The notes under the pieces: model-generated
Told to the model about the DNA's origin: nothing
Database searches by the model: none
Seen by the model: the letters and a program-made list of their open reading frames with translations, nothing else
Shown here: positions 51,825-60,566 of the stretch, piece by piece
Position numbering within the stretch: position 1 is the stretch's first letter
Layout: every line of letters begins with the position of its first letter
Translations under genes and position numbers: made by a program
Source: Dyella humicola
Lineage (GTDB): Bacteria > Pseudomonadota > Gammaproteobacteria > Xanthomonadales > Rhodanobacteraceae
Assembly: GCF_026283945.1 (NCBI RefSeq)
Contig: NZ_JAPDPC010000001.1
Span: 3,100,001 to 3,164,000, forward strand
Reading direction: 5' to 3'
DNA length: 64,000 nucleotides

Positions 51825-52256
51825 TCAGGGACTGCTCGCCTTGGCCGCCAGGTCGCTGGCCGTCAATGGCCCGATCGAAACGGTGTCCGTATGCGAAGCG
51901 ATGAATTCACGAAATTCGAGCGACGCCTTCAGGCCGACGGCCAGCCCTTTGGCCTTGGCTGCGTCGTCCTCTTTCTTCTGTTGCGCGTCGGTCAAATCCG
52001 GAGCGATGGCGATGTAATCCCAGGAATCGCCCTGAAAATGCCCGTACCATTGCGCGCGCGGCAGACCAAGCTGCTGATCGAGGGCATCTCGTTCGGCCAT
52101 CCATTTGAGAAATGCCACATGCTTGCCGGGCGCAACGCGATAGAGCGAAATCACCGCGCGGCCGGGCTCCTTCGTCGACGCGCCACTCTGTGCCATCACC
52201 ATCGGTGCGGCCAGAGCCAAGCCAATGAACAGACATCTGCTGATCAAGCGATACAT
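51825..52256 (-). CDS. Exported hypothetical protein
   Basis: A 143-residue protein with a Sec signal (CLFIGLALAAPMVMAQ, cleavage near residue 22). The mature part looks like a small alpha/beta domain (VISLYRVAPGKHVAFLKWMAERDALDQQLG split by the turn; HFQGDSWDYIAIAPD), reminiscent of dimeric alpha/beta-barrel (ABM/Dabb-like) proteins, though I cannot assign a family. GAGGAG-like sequence precedes the ATG at 52254-52256. Confidence 0.7.
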   Translation of the reverse strand: MYRLISRCLFIGLALAAPMVMAQSGASTKEPGRAVISLYRVAPGKHVAFLKWMAERDALDQQLGLPRAQWYGHFQGDSWDYIAIAPDLTDAQQKKEDDAAKAKGLAVGLKASLEFREFIASHTDTVSIGPLTASDLAAKASSP

Positions 52257-52569
52257 GGAATTCTCCTCGTGAATTCGTATGCCAGAAGACCGGTACGAAC
52301 GACGACCAGGGAGCGCCGGTGTCACTCTCAAGCGGGGCGGGCTACACTAAACGAAGAGATTGCTCCAGCAACGTACACCCGCAGTCAGGCGCTCCGCAAC
52401 AGCGGAGCCGCGTCGCGCACGACGAAGCCAAAACAGACGCTCGGGGAACGAGGAAACCGGGCCGCGTGCCGTGGTCGCACCGGCCCACAATCAGATCGCG
52501 AATCAACGACGATGCGCGGAAGGCGCGGACGCGATGGTCATCGCGCCCGCGCTGGCCTACGTGGGCCGC

Positions 52570-54219
52570 TTAATTGGCCATCTGACCGCCGGGATGGGAT
52601 ACGAAGCGAGGCGGCGTGGAGCCGTCGGCGAATTGCCAGGCGCTGAGATAAGCGAGCTTGAGGATCTTCGCCATCTTCGGATAATCGATCTTGTCGGCGG
52701 TATCGCTGGGATGGTGATAGTCCGGATGGAAGCCGGTGAACCACCAGAACGCCGGCACGTTGTGCAATACAAACGGAAACTGGTCGGAACGGAAGAATAC
52801 GTTGAGCGCGTACTCGTGGTCGAAGCGATCGTCCAGCACCAGGCCCACCTGCTCGTTCTGCTTGGCCACGGTGCGCTGGTAGTCGGGGCTGTAAGCAGCG
52901 CCAATCAGGTTGAGGCGGTTGCTGGTATCGGCAGGAACCTGAATCAGGCCGTCAGTCTGGGGGCTGGGCTTCTCGTCGCGGCCGATCATGTCGAAATTGA
53001 TCATGGCCCGCGTCGTATCCAACGGACGCAGCGGATGCGCTGCGAGATAGTAGGCACCGAGCAGGCCACGCTCTTCCGCCGCAAATACCGCGAACAGGAT
53101 CGAGCGCCTGGGCTTGGCGGGATTGGCGGCAAAGGCACGCGCCAGGGTCACCACACCGACCGTGCCCGACGCATTGTCGTCGGCGCCATGCCATATCTTG
53201 CCGTCGCTTTCGCCATCGTGGTCATGATGTGCGCTGATGATGATCGTTTCCGGCGCCAGCTTGGGATCACTTCCCTCCACCAGCCCGACGGCATTCCACG
53301 CGACAGCCTCCCGACGCGAACTGTTGTGCAGGTGCAGGTCGATGGCCGTATCCAGCAGCGCCATCGAGTGTGACTTGAGGTCCTTGTCGATGGCGTTCTG
53401 CAAGGCACCCGGCGTGCTGCCGCTCGTTGCCAGCAGCTGGCCGGAAACGTCAGCCGAAATCACCATGCTCGGAATATGCAGTGGGTTGTCCACCAGCGCC
53501 TGGGAAGGAATCGGATTGGCGGCGTGTTCGGCATGATGGCCGATGCGCGCACGGATCTCCTGCGCCGAGGGATGGTTGTGGTTCGGCTCGGGCGCGATCA
53601 ACACGGCGACGGCGCCATGTTCCTGCGCATTGAGCACCTTCACGTAGCCCGTGGCATAGCGCGTGTTGCCGGTGCCGTTGAAAATCGAGTTGGCATCCGT
53701 TTCCTGCGGCTCGTGATCGAACACCACCACGGCCTTACCCTTGACATCGAGACCGGTGTAATCGTCGTAGCCCAACTCCGGCGCCGTGATGCCGTAGCCG
53801 GCAAACACGACCGGCGCATCGACATCGATATCCTCGGGGAAGGCGCCCGATACATCGGGGCTTTTCCACTCCAAGCTCTTGCCTTGACGCTTCAGCGTGA
53901 GCCGTGTGGCCTGGGCATCGGGCCGGTATTCCACCAACGGCACCGCCTGGAGATAGCTGGGATGTCCTTGCGCGTCGGTGGCAACAGGCTTGAGCCCGGC
54001 CTTGGCGAACTCCGAAGCGACCCACTGTGCGGCAGCATCATCGCCGGGCTGAAGCGAAAGCCGTCCCTGCAATGCGTCGGATGCAAGAAAGCCGACATCC
54101 GCGCGCAGGTCGCGCTCGCGAATCTGTGCAAGACCGGGCTGCTCGCTCGACTGCGCAGCGGCAAACGCTGTGGCGGACACACTCGCGGCAAACGCGATAG
54201 CGAGGAAGGTACGTGGCAT
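52570..54219 (-). CDS. Exported M28-family metallopeptidase
   Basis: A 549-residue secreted zinc aminopeptidase. It has a signal peptide (FLAIAFAASVSATAFA) and a PA (protease-associated) domain inserted near 130-230 (VDAPVVFAGYGITAPELGYDDY). The di-zinc ligands are visible as His in SAHHDHDG, Asp in GADDNASG, Glu pair in FAAEERGLLG, Asp in NFDMIGRD and His in PDYHHPSDT. It probably trims peptides in the periplasm or outside the cell. Single gene, with the PiuC-receptor operon upstream on the same strand. Confidence 0.93.
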   Translation of the reverse strand: MPRTFLAIAFAASVSATAFAAAQSSEQPGLAQIRERDLRADVGFLASDALQGRLSLQPGDDAAAQWVASEFAKAGLKPVATDAQGHPSYLQAVPLVEYRPDAQATRLTLKRQGKSLEWKSPDVSGAFPEDIDVDAPVVFAGYGITAPELGYDDYTGLDVKGKAVVVFDHEPQETDANSIFNGTGNTRYATGYVKVLNAQEHGAVAVLIAPEPNHNHPSAQEIRARIGHHAEHAANPIPSQALVDNPLHIPSMVISADVSGQLLATSGSTPGALQNAIDKDLKSHSMALLDTAIDLHLHNSSRREAVAWNAVGLVEGSDPKLAPETIIISAHHDHDGESDGKIWHGADDNASGTVGVVTLARAFAANPAKPRRSILFAVFAAEERGLLGAYYLAAHPLRPLDTTRAMINFDMIGRDEKPSPQTDGLIQVPADTSNRLNLIGAAYSPDYQRTVAKQNEQVGLVLDDRFDHEYALNVFFRSDQFPFVLHNVPAFWWFTGFHPDYHHPSDTADKIDYPKMAKILKLAYLSAWQFADGSTPPRFVSHPGGQMAN

Positions 54220-54475
54220 GGGTACTCCTGGGGTAGCTCGGACGTCCAGATGTCCGGAGATGGGCTACCGAGGGTGCCATGTCGGCGCCGCCTCGGCAAA
54301 CGAGCGCTGCCATGTCAAAGATCACGCGAGGCCCCGAATGCATCGCCATGCTCGATATTCCAGTGTCAACCGACGTCGCCCCTCGAACGCAACACGCCGC
54401 CCGGGCCCACGTGCCTTCGATTGCCAAGCAACCTGTGAATAGGCAATGCGGCGATGTCAGCGGCCAATCGCGCCG

Positions 54476-55165
54476 CTACGCCACGTCCGACCACATGCGC
54501 ATCAGGTTGTGATAGCAGCCGGTCAGCTCTACGCGAGCGGCCGGATCGCTTTGACTGGCGTTGAGACGCTGGATGCTTCGGTCCAGATCGAACAGCAGGG
54601 CGCGCTGCTCGTTATTGCGCACCATGCTTTGCACCCAGAAGAAACACGCCAGGCGGGCGCCGCGGGTCACCGGCGTCACTTGGTGCAGGCTGCTGGCCGG
54701 ATAGACGATCATGTCGCCTGCCGCGAGTTTCACCGACTGCGTGCCGTAGACATCCTCGATCTGCAGTTCGCCGCCGTCATAGCTTTGCGGATCGGCCAGG
54801 AACAGCGTGGCCGAGAGATCGGTGCGGATCTTCTCCTTGCTGCCCGGAACAAGACGTACCGAACCATCGACATGGCTGCCGAAGTGCATGCCGCCTTCGT
54901 AGCGATTGAACATCGGCGGATACACCCGATGGGGCAAGGCCGCGCTGATGAACAACGGATGCCGTTCCAGCACGCCAAGGACGATGTCGCCCAGCTCCCT
55001 CGTCATGGGCGTCTCTTCGGCGAGCTGAAGGTTGCGCTTGACCTGGGCGCCCTGATGGCCGGCGGTAGCGCGCCCATCCACCCATGGCGCCTCGGCGCTG
55101 TCCAGCCGCTGCCGGAACAGCTTGAGCTGCTCGCCATTGAGGATGCCTGGAATCACTACCAGCAT
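54476..55165 (-). CDS. piuC: PKHD-type Fe(II)/2-oxoglutarate dioxygenase PiuC
   Basis: A 229-residue dioxygenase of the PiuC/YbiX family. The iron ligands are His and Asp in GSHVDGSV near 98-100 and the distal His in SSLHQVTPV, followed by the 2-oxoglutarate Arg in TRGARLACFFWVQS. Family members are encoded next to catecholate-type siderophore receptors and contribute to uptake of iron-siderophore mimics. It follows the TonB receptor by 19 bases on the same strand, so it shares the Fur-boxed promoter. Confidence 0.94.
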   Translation of the reverse strand: MLVVIPGILNGEQLKLFRQRLDSAEAPWVDGRATAGHQGAQVKRNLQLAEETPMTRELGDIVLGVLERHPLFISAALPHRVYPPMFNRYEGGMHFGSHVDGSVRLVPGSKEKIRTDLSATLFLADPQSYDGGELQIEDVYGTQSVKLAAGDMIVYPASSLHQVTPVTRGARLACFFWVQSMVRNNEQRALLFDLDRSIQRLNASQSDPAARVELTGCYHNLMRMWSDVA

Positions 55166-55184
55166 GGCAATCGGTCCCTTGCGA

Positions 55185-57350
55185 TCAAAGCCGATAAGTC
55201 ACGGTCAGCAATTCGGTGGCACCCAGGCCCGGGATCGAGCGGCCGCCATCGGACTGGATGACCCCGACGAAATACTTCTTGTCGGTGAAGTTGAGCATAT
55301 TCAGGCGAATATCGTATTTCGGCTGATGGTACGCGACCGTGGCGTCCCAGCGGGTATAGCCGCCCACGCTGACCAGATTGTTGTTGGCCGCGTAGCGCAA
55401 CGACTGATAAGTCGCCCCGCCACCAACCTCCCAGTGCTTGGTGACATTGTAGGTGCTCCAGAGCGTGCCGCTGTTGCGCGGCGTGTTGGCCAGCACATTG
55501 CCCTGGGTCCCATCCAGCGCCTTGACGATGTCCGAATTGAGTCGCGTATAGCCGGAGAAGATCTGCCACTGTTCGGTCAGCTGGCCGGTGGCGCCCAACT
55601 CGACGCCACGCACGCGCACCGTGCCTTCCAGCTCGTATTCACCGGTGGACGTCTGGGTGCGGGCATTGGTCTTGGTGACCTGGAAGGCAGCCGCATTCAG
55701 CAGCAGGCGGTCATCCACAAAATCCCACTTGCCGCCCGCCTCGTAGGACCGGTTTTTCTCCGGCTGCAGCGCTTGCGTGCCGTTGGTCACGGTAAGCGTT
55801 TCCAGCGACGGATCGAACGACGTGCCGTAGGACAGGTAGTACGACTGCTCATGCGTGGGCTGGAAGATCAGGCCGCTGCGCACGCTGGTGAAGTAGACCG
55901 TTTGCGCGGCGTTGGGCGGCAAGGAGATCGTGTTGGTGAGGTCGGCGGCGAAGCGGTCGCGGCGCAAGCCCGCCACCAGTTGCCACTGCTCGTTGAAGTG
56001 CATGGTGTCGTTGGCATACACGCCGGCCGTATCGGCGCTCCCCAATGCATGGTTACCGACGCTGCGCGTGACGTTGTCCGGCTGCGCCTGCACGCCCGGA
56101 TCGAGCAGCGACACCAGCGGCAGATGATTGCGGGTATAGCCCTGATTGTCATAGTTGTCGTGGCCGAGTTCGAGCCCAGTGAGAAGCTCATGGTGCACGC
56201 TGCCGGTATCAAAATTGGCCATGAGGTCGGTCTGACTGTCGAACGAACGGTCGTGGATCACGCGATCGTGGCTGGCCAACTGCACGAGCAGATCCTGCAA
56301 GGGCAGATCGGTCGGATTGCCGGCGTTCTTGTTCAGCGTCACGCCGGTGTTGGTCACCACGGCATTGGGCGCCGTTTCACGAGCATCCACTTTATAGGTG
56401 CTGTACTGCAGCTGGCTGCGCAACTGCAGGTCTTCGTTGAAATGGTGATCGAGCCGCGCACTGAACGCGTTGATGGTTTGCGTGGTGCGGTCGGTGGTGA
56501 AGCCGTAATAGTTGGCGTGACTGACCGCAGCGGGACGACCATTGACGGGCGGCAGGCCGTAGTCGGGCTGATCAATATTGCGCTGGAGCAGCGCCGACAA
56601 GGTGATCTCGGTCGGCGTACCGATGCCAAAGCGCAACGATGGCGCGATGCCGCCGTCGCGATTGGAGACCACGTCGCGCGTGGAATGGATGTCCTGGGCG
56701 AAGACGTTCAGGCGCCCCGCCGAGGTGGCTGAAAGCGGCGTGTTGAAATCGCCGCTGACGCGGTAATGATCGTCGCTGCCGACGGTAGCCGACAACTCGG
56801 CGTTGGGTTTCAGTTCCGGCACCTTGCTGACCTGATTGATCACGCCACCGGTCGAGCCACGCCCGAACAGCATCGAAGATGGTCCCTTGAGCACCTCGAC
56901 CGCGGCGAGATCGAAAGTGTCGCGGTAGTACTGGCCACGATCGCGAAAACCGTCGAGATAGATATCCGTGCGTGCGCTGAAGCCGCGCAGGTTGATGTTG
57001 TCGCCGATGGTGCCGCCTTCTGCCGCGGTGATCGTGATGCCCGGTACATTGCGTAGCGCATCGGCCAGCGAGGTCGCGCCCTGGGCGTTGAGCAGATCGC
57101 GATTGATCACCACGACGGACTGGGGAATATCGCGCAAGGCGGTCGGCACCTTGGCGCCGATCGTCGACGTATCGGTGTCGTAGCTGTTGCCGATGACGCT
57201 GCCGGTAACGTGAACGGCACCCAGCGTCTTGGTCGCATTGTCCGAGCTCGGCGGATCTGACGGCGTGGCCGACTGCGCCCATGCCGAGAGGGGCAGAACA
57301 AGAGCGGCGACCAGGGCTGCATGCAGGGGATGAGTTCGCAGGTTCGGCAT
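55185..57350 (-). CDS. TonB-dependent siderophore receptor (Fiu/PiuA-like)
   Basis: A 721-residue outer-membrane receptor. Signal peptide MPNLRTHPLHAALVAALVLP; the plug domain has IPQSVVVINRDLL, DALRNVPGITI, NINLRGFSARTDIYLDG and VEVLKGPSSMLFGRGSTGGVINQVSK. A 22-strand barrel ends with LLTVTYRL. Length and plug resemble Fiu/PiuA-type catecholate receptors, fitting its partner piuC. The ATG at 57348-57350 begins the signal peptide; an upstream in-frame start at 57404 was rejected. A Fur box lies about 92 bp upstream. Confidence 0.93.
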   Translation of the reverse strand: MPNLRTHPLHAALVAALVLPLSAWAQSATPSDPPSSDNATKTLGAVHVTGSVIGNSYDTDTSTIGAKVPTALRDIPQSVVVINRDLLNAQGATSLADALRNVPGITITAAEGGTIGDNINLRGFSARTDIYLDGFRDRGQYYRDTFDLAAVEVLKGPSSMLFGRGSTGGVINQVSKVPELKPNAELSATVGSDDHYRVSGDFNTPLSATSAGRLNVFAQDIHSTRDVVSNRDGGIAPSLRFGIGTPTEITLSALLQRNIDQPDYGLPPVNGRPAAVSHANYYGFTTDRTTQTINAFSARLDHHFNEDLQLRSQLQYSTYKVDARETAPNAVVTNTGVTLNKNAGNPTDLPLQDLLVQLASHDRVIHDRSFDSQTDLMANFDTGSVHHELLTGLELGHDNYDNQGYTRNHLPLVSLLDPGVQAQPDNVTRSVGNHALGSADTAGVYANDTMHFNEQWQLVAGLRRDRFAADLTNTISLPPNAAQTVYFTSVRSGLIFQPTHEQSYYLSYGTSFDPSLETLTVTNGTQALQPEKNRSYEAGGKWDFVDDRLLLNAAAFQVTKTNARTQTSTGEYELEGTVRVRGVELGATGQLTEQWQIFSGYTRLNSDIVKALDGTQGNVLANTPRNSGTLWSTYNVTKHWEVGGGATYQSLRYAANNNLVSVGGYTRWDATVAYHQPKYDIRLNMLNFTDKKYFVGVIQSDGGRSIPGLGATELLTVTYRL

Positions 57351-57441
57351 AAGTGGTTTCAGTGAGTCGATAGGACGGTCAGGAACACCCCTCGCCTGCT
57401 CCAACAGCCAGAACGAAAGTAGCGAGACGACAACTGTAAAT

Positions 57442-57460
57442 AAGAATGGTTGTCATTATC
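57442..57460 (-). promoter_or_regulatory. Fur box upstream of the siderophore receptor
   Basis: The 19-bp sequence matches 14 of 19 positions of the Fur consensus; the right half TGTCATTATC is nearly perfect. Position and the TonB-receptor/PiuC operon downstream agree with iron repression. No other gene lies in the 395-bp region 57351-57745. Confidence 0.7.
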
Positions 57461-57745
57461 GACACCAGTTACGTAATTGTGAAGCGCAATATTTTGCGAC
57501 GCATGCCGTTTCTTTCTGCCCCACATGCAGGTGATTCGAAGGCAGGTTTCGGCGTCCGTCTCCGTACTCTTGGGCGTATGGCTGAAATGGGCCGAAGCGC
57601 TGGATTCCGGCGTTGGCCGGAATAACGTGAGGAAGGGTTGATGTCGGATCGATGGCGGTGGATCGAGTGCTTCACTTGATCCTTCTGTGGGCGCAGGCTG
57701 GATGAGATCAAGCCTGCCAGCGCCGGCGCTAACCAAACCTACGAT

Positions 57746-58576
57746 TCAATCGACCTTGTCCTGCAGCAGGGACAGCTGCCTGCGCAACGCCTCGTTTTCG
57801 GCTGTCAGTTCGGCCACGCGTCGGCGCAAAGTCACCAACTCACCCGGGTCGACCTCCTCGGCCGCTTCCTGGATAGCGGGCTCCTTCGGAGGCTTGCGGC
57901 GGGAATCGCGCACACGCTTGGCGGCTTGCTTCAGCTCATCGCTGCCAGCTATCGCCGCTGCGCGCTGCTCCTCCTCGGGAAGGCTTGCGACCGCCGCCGC
58001 CGCATTGATCGAAAGCGTGCCCGACTTCACTGCCGCCACCACCTCGGGTGCGGCTTGCTTCTGGATTTTCTCGATCAGCACCACCTGGTTGTTGCTCAGG
58101 CGCGCCTCACGAGCGATCGCCTGACGACTCGGCAATGGCTCAGGCTCCGAGGCAGCAGAGGGAAACGCGTCGGACGTTGCTTCGTCAGCCGCTGTTGCCG
58201 ATGCTTCGACCACCGGTTTCGCCTGCTCTTCGGCTTCCTGCACGCGTGCCCGACGTTCCGCCAGAATCTCGCGCTTGCGCAACGCAAGCACACCGCGCTG
58301 AAAGTCGGAAACGCTGCGGCGCCCAAGGTGCTGCTCGATCATCCACAAGTGCACGTCGCCCATGGACTGAAAACGCGTGTTCTGCACTGTCTGGAACGGC
58401 AGGTCGTGCTTGCGGCAAATGCCGTAACGGTTATGTCCATCCACCAGGATGTCGCCCCACAGCACCAGCGCATCGCGGCAACCCTCGGCAAGCAGGCTTC
58501 GCTCCAACGCCTCGTATTCGTCCGCCGTCAGCGGGTCGATATAGGCCTTGAGTTCTTCGTTGACAACGATATCCAT
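57746..58576 (-). CDS. Orphan ParB/Srx-like DNA-binding protein with C-terminal coiled coil
   Basis: A 276-residue protein. Residues 10-75 look like a ParB/Srx N-terminal domain (DPLTADEYEALERSLLAEG; VLWGDILVDGHNRYGICRKH). A helix-turn-helix-like segment follows (RQAIAREARLSNNQVVLIEKI) and the C-terminus is a heptad coiled coil (LRRRVAELTAENEALRRQL). There is no ParA or parS-like array next to it. Relatives are annotated as plasmid partition-related proteins, but the function is unknown. The ATG at 58574-58576 matches the domain start. Confidence 0.78.
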   Translation of the reverse strand: MDIVVNEELKAYIDPLTADEYEALERSLLAEGCRDALVLWGDILVDGHNRYGICRKHDLPFQTVQNTRFQSMGDVHLWMIEQHLGRRSVSDFQRGVLALRKREILAERRARVQEAEEQAKPVVEASATAADEATSDAFPSAASEPEPLPSRQAIAREARLSNNQVVLIEKIQKQAAPEVVAAVKSGTLSINAAAAVASLPEEEQRAAAIAGSDELKQAAKRVRDSRRKPPKEPAIQEAAEEVDPGELVTLRRRVAELTAENEALRRQLSLLQDKVD

Positions 58577-58955
58577 GGATACGATCTGGACCACCAAAAA
58601 GGGCCGGGCATTGTAGAGAAGCAGCGCGAGGATTGCCTGCCTGCCGGCACCCATCGGGTTGATCGCTTGCGCTTCCATGCGCCTCGGCGTTGGCAAGCAG
58701 GCGAAGGGCGAATCGACCCATGCAGGCCCGGCGCCTGGATAGAAGCCGCGGCTCGCCCCGCCTGGATCCGATCGGCAGCCCGGCGGCTTTGAACAAGCGA
58801 ACGAACTACATCAATGAAGTAGCCAAAACGGATATAGAATTTCCGCTGTTCACGCCCTCGAAAGCGGCTTGACACCCAGCGCATCCTCGGCCCGGTCGGC
58901 CGGTACGCTGCCAGTACCGACAAGATTGGCCAGCCCTTACCCCAGAGGCACCCTC
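58577..58955. other. 379-bp divergent intergenic region
   Basis: No supported gene. It lies between the ParB-like gene (minus) and the NTF2-like gene (plus) and must hold both promoters; no clear hexamers, repeats or RNA were found. Confidence 0.35.
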
Positions 58956-59420
58956 ATGAGCCGACCACCACTCCCCCCATTCACTCTCGAAACTGCCATT
59001 CAAAAAGTGCGACTGGCGGAAGATGCATGGAACACCCGCAATCCATCGCAGGTAGCTCAGGCCTATACACCGGACAGTCACTGGCGCAACCGCAGCCAGT
59101 TTCTGCAGGGCCGCGAAAGCATTGAAGCCTTCCTTACCCTCAAGTGGCAACGCGAGCTCGACTATCGCCTGATCAAGGAACTCTGGGCATTCCGTGAAAA
59201 CCGCATTGCCGTTCGCTTCGCCTATGAATGGCGCGACGATAGTGGGCAGTGGTATCGCAGTTACGGCAATGAGAACTGGGAATTCGACGCAGAGGGATTA
59301 ATGGGGCGACGTATCGCGAGCATCAACGATGCCCCCATCGCAAGCGAAGCAAGGAAGTACCATTGGGCCCTTGGGCGCCGTCCCGACGATCACCCTTCGC
59401 TATCGGATCTGGGCTTCTAG
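58956..59420 (+). CDS. DUF1348 NTF2-like protein
   Basis: A 154-residue nuclear-transport-factor-2/SnoaL-fold protein of the DUF1348 group. Typical features are [27 protein letters not shown] (split at the turn), [21 protein letters not shown], and [23 protein letters not shown]. The fold forms a conical pocket for small hydrophobic ligands or hydrolase/isomerase chemistry; no substrate is known for the group. A cyclophilin gene follows in the same direction. Confidence 0.9.
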   Translation: MSRPPLPPFTLETAIQKVRLAEDAWNTRNPSQVAQAYTPDSHWRNRSQFLQGRESIEAFLTLKWQRELDYRLIKELWAFRENRIAVRFAYEWRDDSGQWYRSYGNENWEFDAEGLMGRRIASINDAPIASEARKYHWALGRRPDDHPSLSDLGF

Positions 59421-59507
59421 TAAGCGGTCCCGCGTCCGTGCCGGAAGACCCGGACGCCATGCGCGGCAGACTCTGCTAACTTGGGATCTTTGACTCCGGG
59501 GGATCTC

Positions 59508-60452
59508 ATGTTGCCGCGCCTACGCCTTGCCGCCGCCCTTGCGCTTGCCATCGCCTCGTTCGCCGTTGATGTCGCGGCGGACGAAGCCACGCCCGCACAC
59601 ACGCCGACCACGAAAGAACTGTTGGCCAAGTCCAAGCCGGAAGAGTGGCGCGCGCCCAACCCCCAGAACCTGTTGGTGATGCAGCTGCCGCAAGGCAAGG
59701 TGGTGATCGAGCTGGCGCCGGATTTCACGCCACTACACGCGGCCAACATCCGCACCATGGCGCGTGAGCACTACTACGACCAACTCGCCATCGTTCGCGT
59801 GCATGACAATTTCGTCACCCAGTGGGGCGATCCGGCCACTGACGACAATGGCGACAAGAGCAAGCTCAAGTCGCTGGGCTCGGCAAGGTCCACCTTGCCG
59901 CCCGAGTACACCCGCACGATTGATGCGAAGCTCCCGTTCACCGCCCTGCCCGACGGCGACGTCTATGCACCGGAAGTCGGCTTCTCCGATGGCTTTCCGG
60001 TGGCGCGCAACAAGGCGACCGGACAGGAGTGGCTGACCCACTGCTACGGCATGGTGGGCGTGGGACGCGACAACGATCCGCAAAGTGGCAGTGGTAGCGA
60101 GCTCTATGCCGTGATTGGCCAGGCGCCGCGTGGACTGGATCGCAACCTCGCCGTGGTCGGTCGCGTACTGCAGGGCATGGAGTATTTGTCCGGTCTGCCG
60201 CGCGGCACGGGTCCGCTGGGTTTCTACGAGCAGCCGTCGCAGCATGTGACCATCAGCTCGGTGCGCCTGATGTCCGACCTGCCCGAGGCCCAGCGCAGCA
60301 AGGTCGAAGTGCTGCGCACCGACAGCGCCACCTTCGCCGCCCTGGTCGAAGCCAAGCGCAATCGCCGCGACGACTTCTATCAATTCCCGGCAGGTAAAGT
60401 CGATCTGTGCAGCATCACCATTCCGGTCCGCGAGGCCAGGACGTCTCGCTGA
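59508..60452 (+). CDS. Exported cyclophilin-type peptidyl-prolyl isomerase
   Basis: A 314-residue protein with a signal peptide (LRLAAALALAIASFAVDVAA). The cyclophilin domain is seen from VMQLPQGKVVIELAPDFTPLHAANI through HYYDQLAIVRVHDNFVTQWGDP (split) to SELYAVIGQAPRGLDRNLAVVGRVLQGM. It catalyses cis-trans proline isomerisation in the periplasm, aiding envelope protein folding. It is larger than minimal PpiA because of internal insertions. Start at 59508 is the ATG directly before the signal peptide. Confidence 0.92.
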   Translation: MLPRLRLAAALALAIASFAVDVAADEATPAHTPTTKELLAKSKPEEWRAPNPQNLLVMQLPQGKVVIELAPDFTPLHAANIRTMAREHYYDQLAIVRVHDNFVTQWGDPATDDNGDKSKLKSLGSARSTLPPEYTRTIDAKLPFTALPDGDVYAPEVGFSDGFPVARNKATGQEWLTHCYGMVGVGRDNDPQSGSGSELYAVIGQAPRGLDRNLAVVGRVLQGMEYLSGLPRGTGPLGFYEQPSQHVTISSVRLMSDLPEAQRSKVEVLRTDSATFAALVEAKRNRRDDFYQFPAGKVDLCSITIPVREARTSR

Positions 60453-60566
60453 TGCGCGTGAACACCGTCTAAGCGCCCCTGCCAGTAACGACACATTCTT
60501 CATACTTGCATCGCCAGGATGCAAGGTGAACATCGAAGCCATGCTCGTGCGTGGCGGGAGCGCGGC

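Noticed and set aside
55122-56732. 536-codon plus-strand open frame opposite the TonB receptor
   Set aside because: The minus strand encodes an unmistakable plug and barrel; the plus frame is repetitive in Arg, Gly and Val and has no domain.
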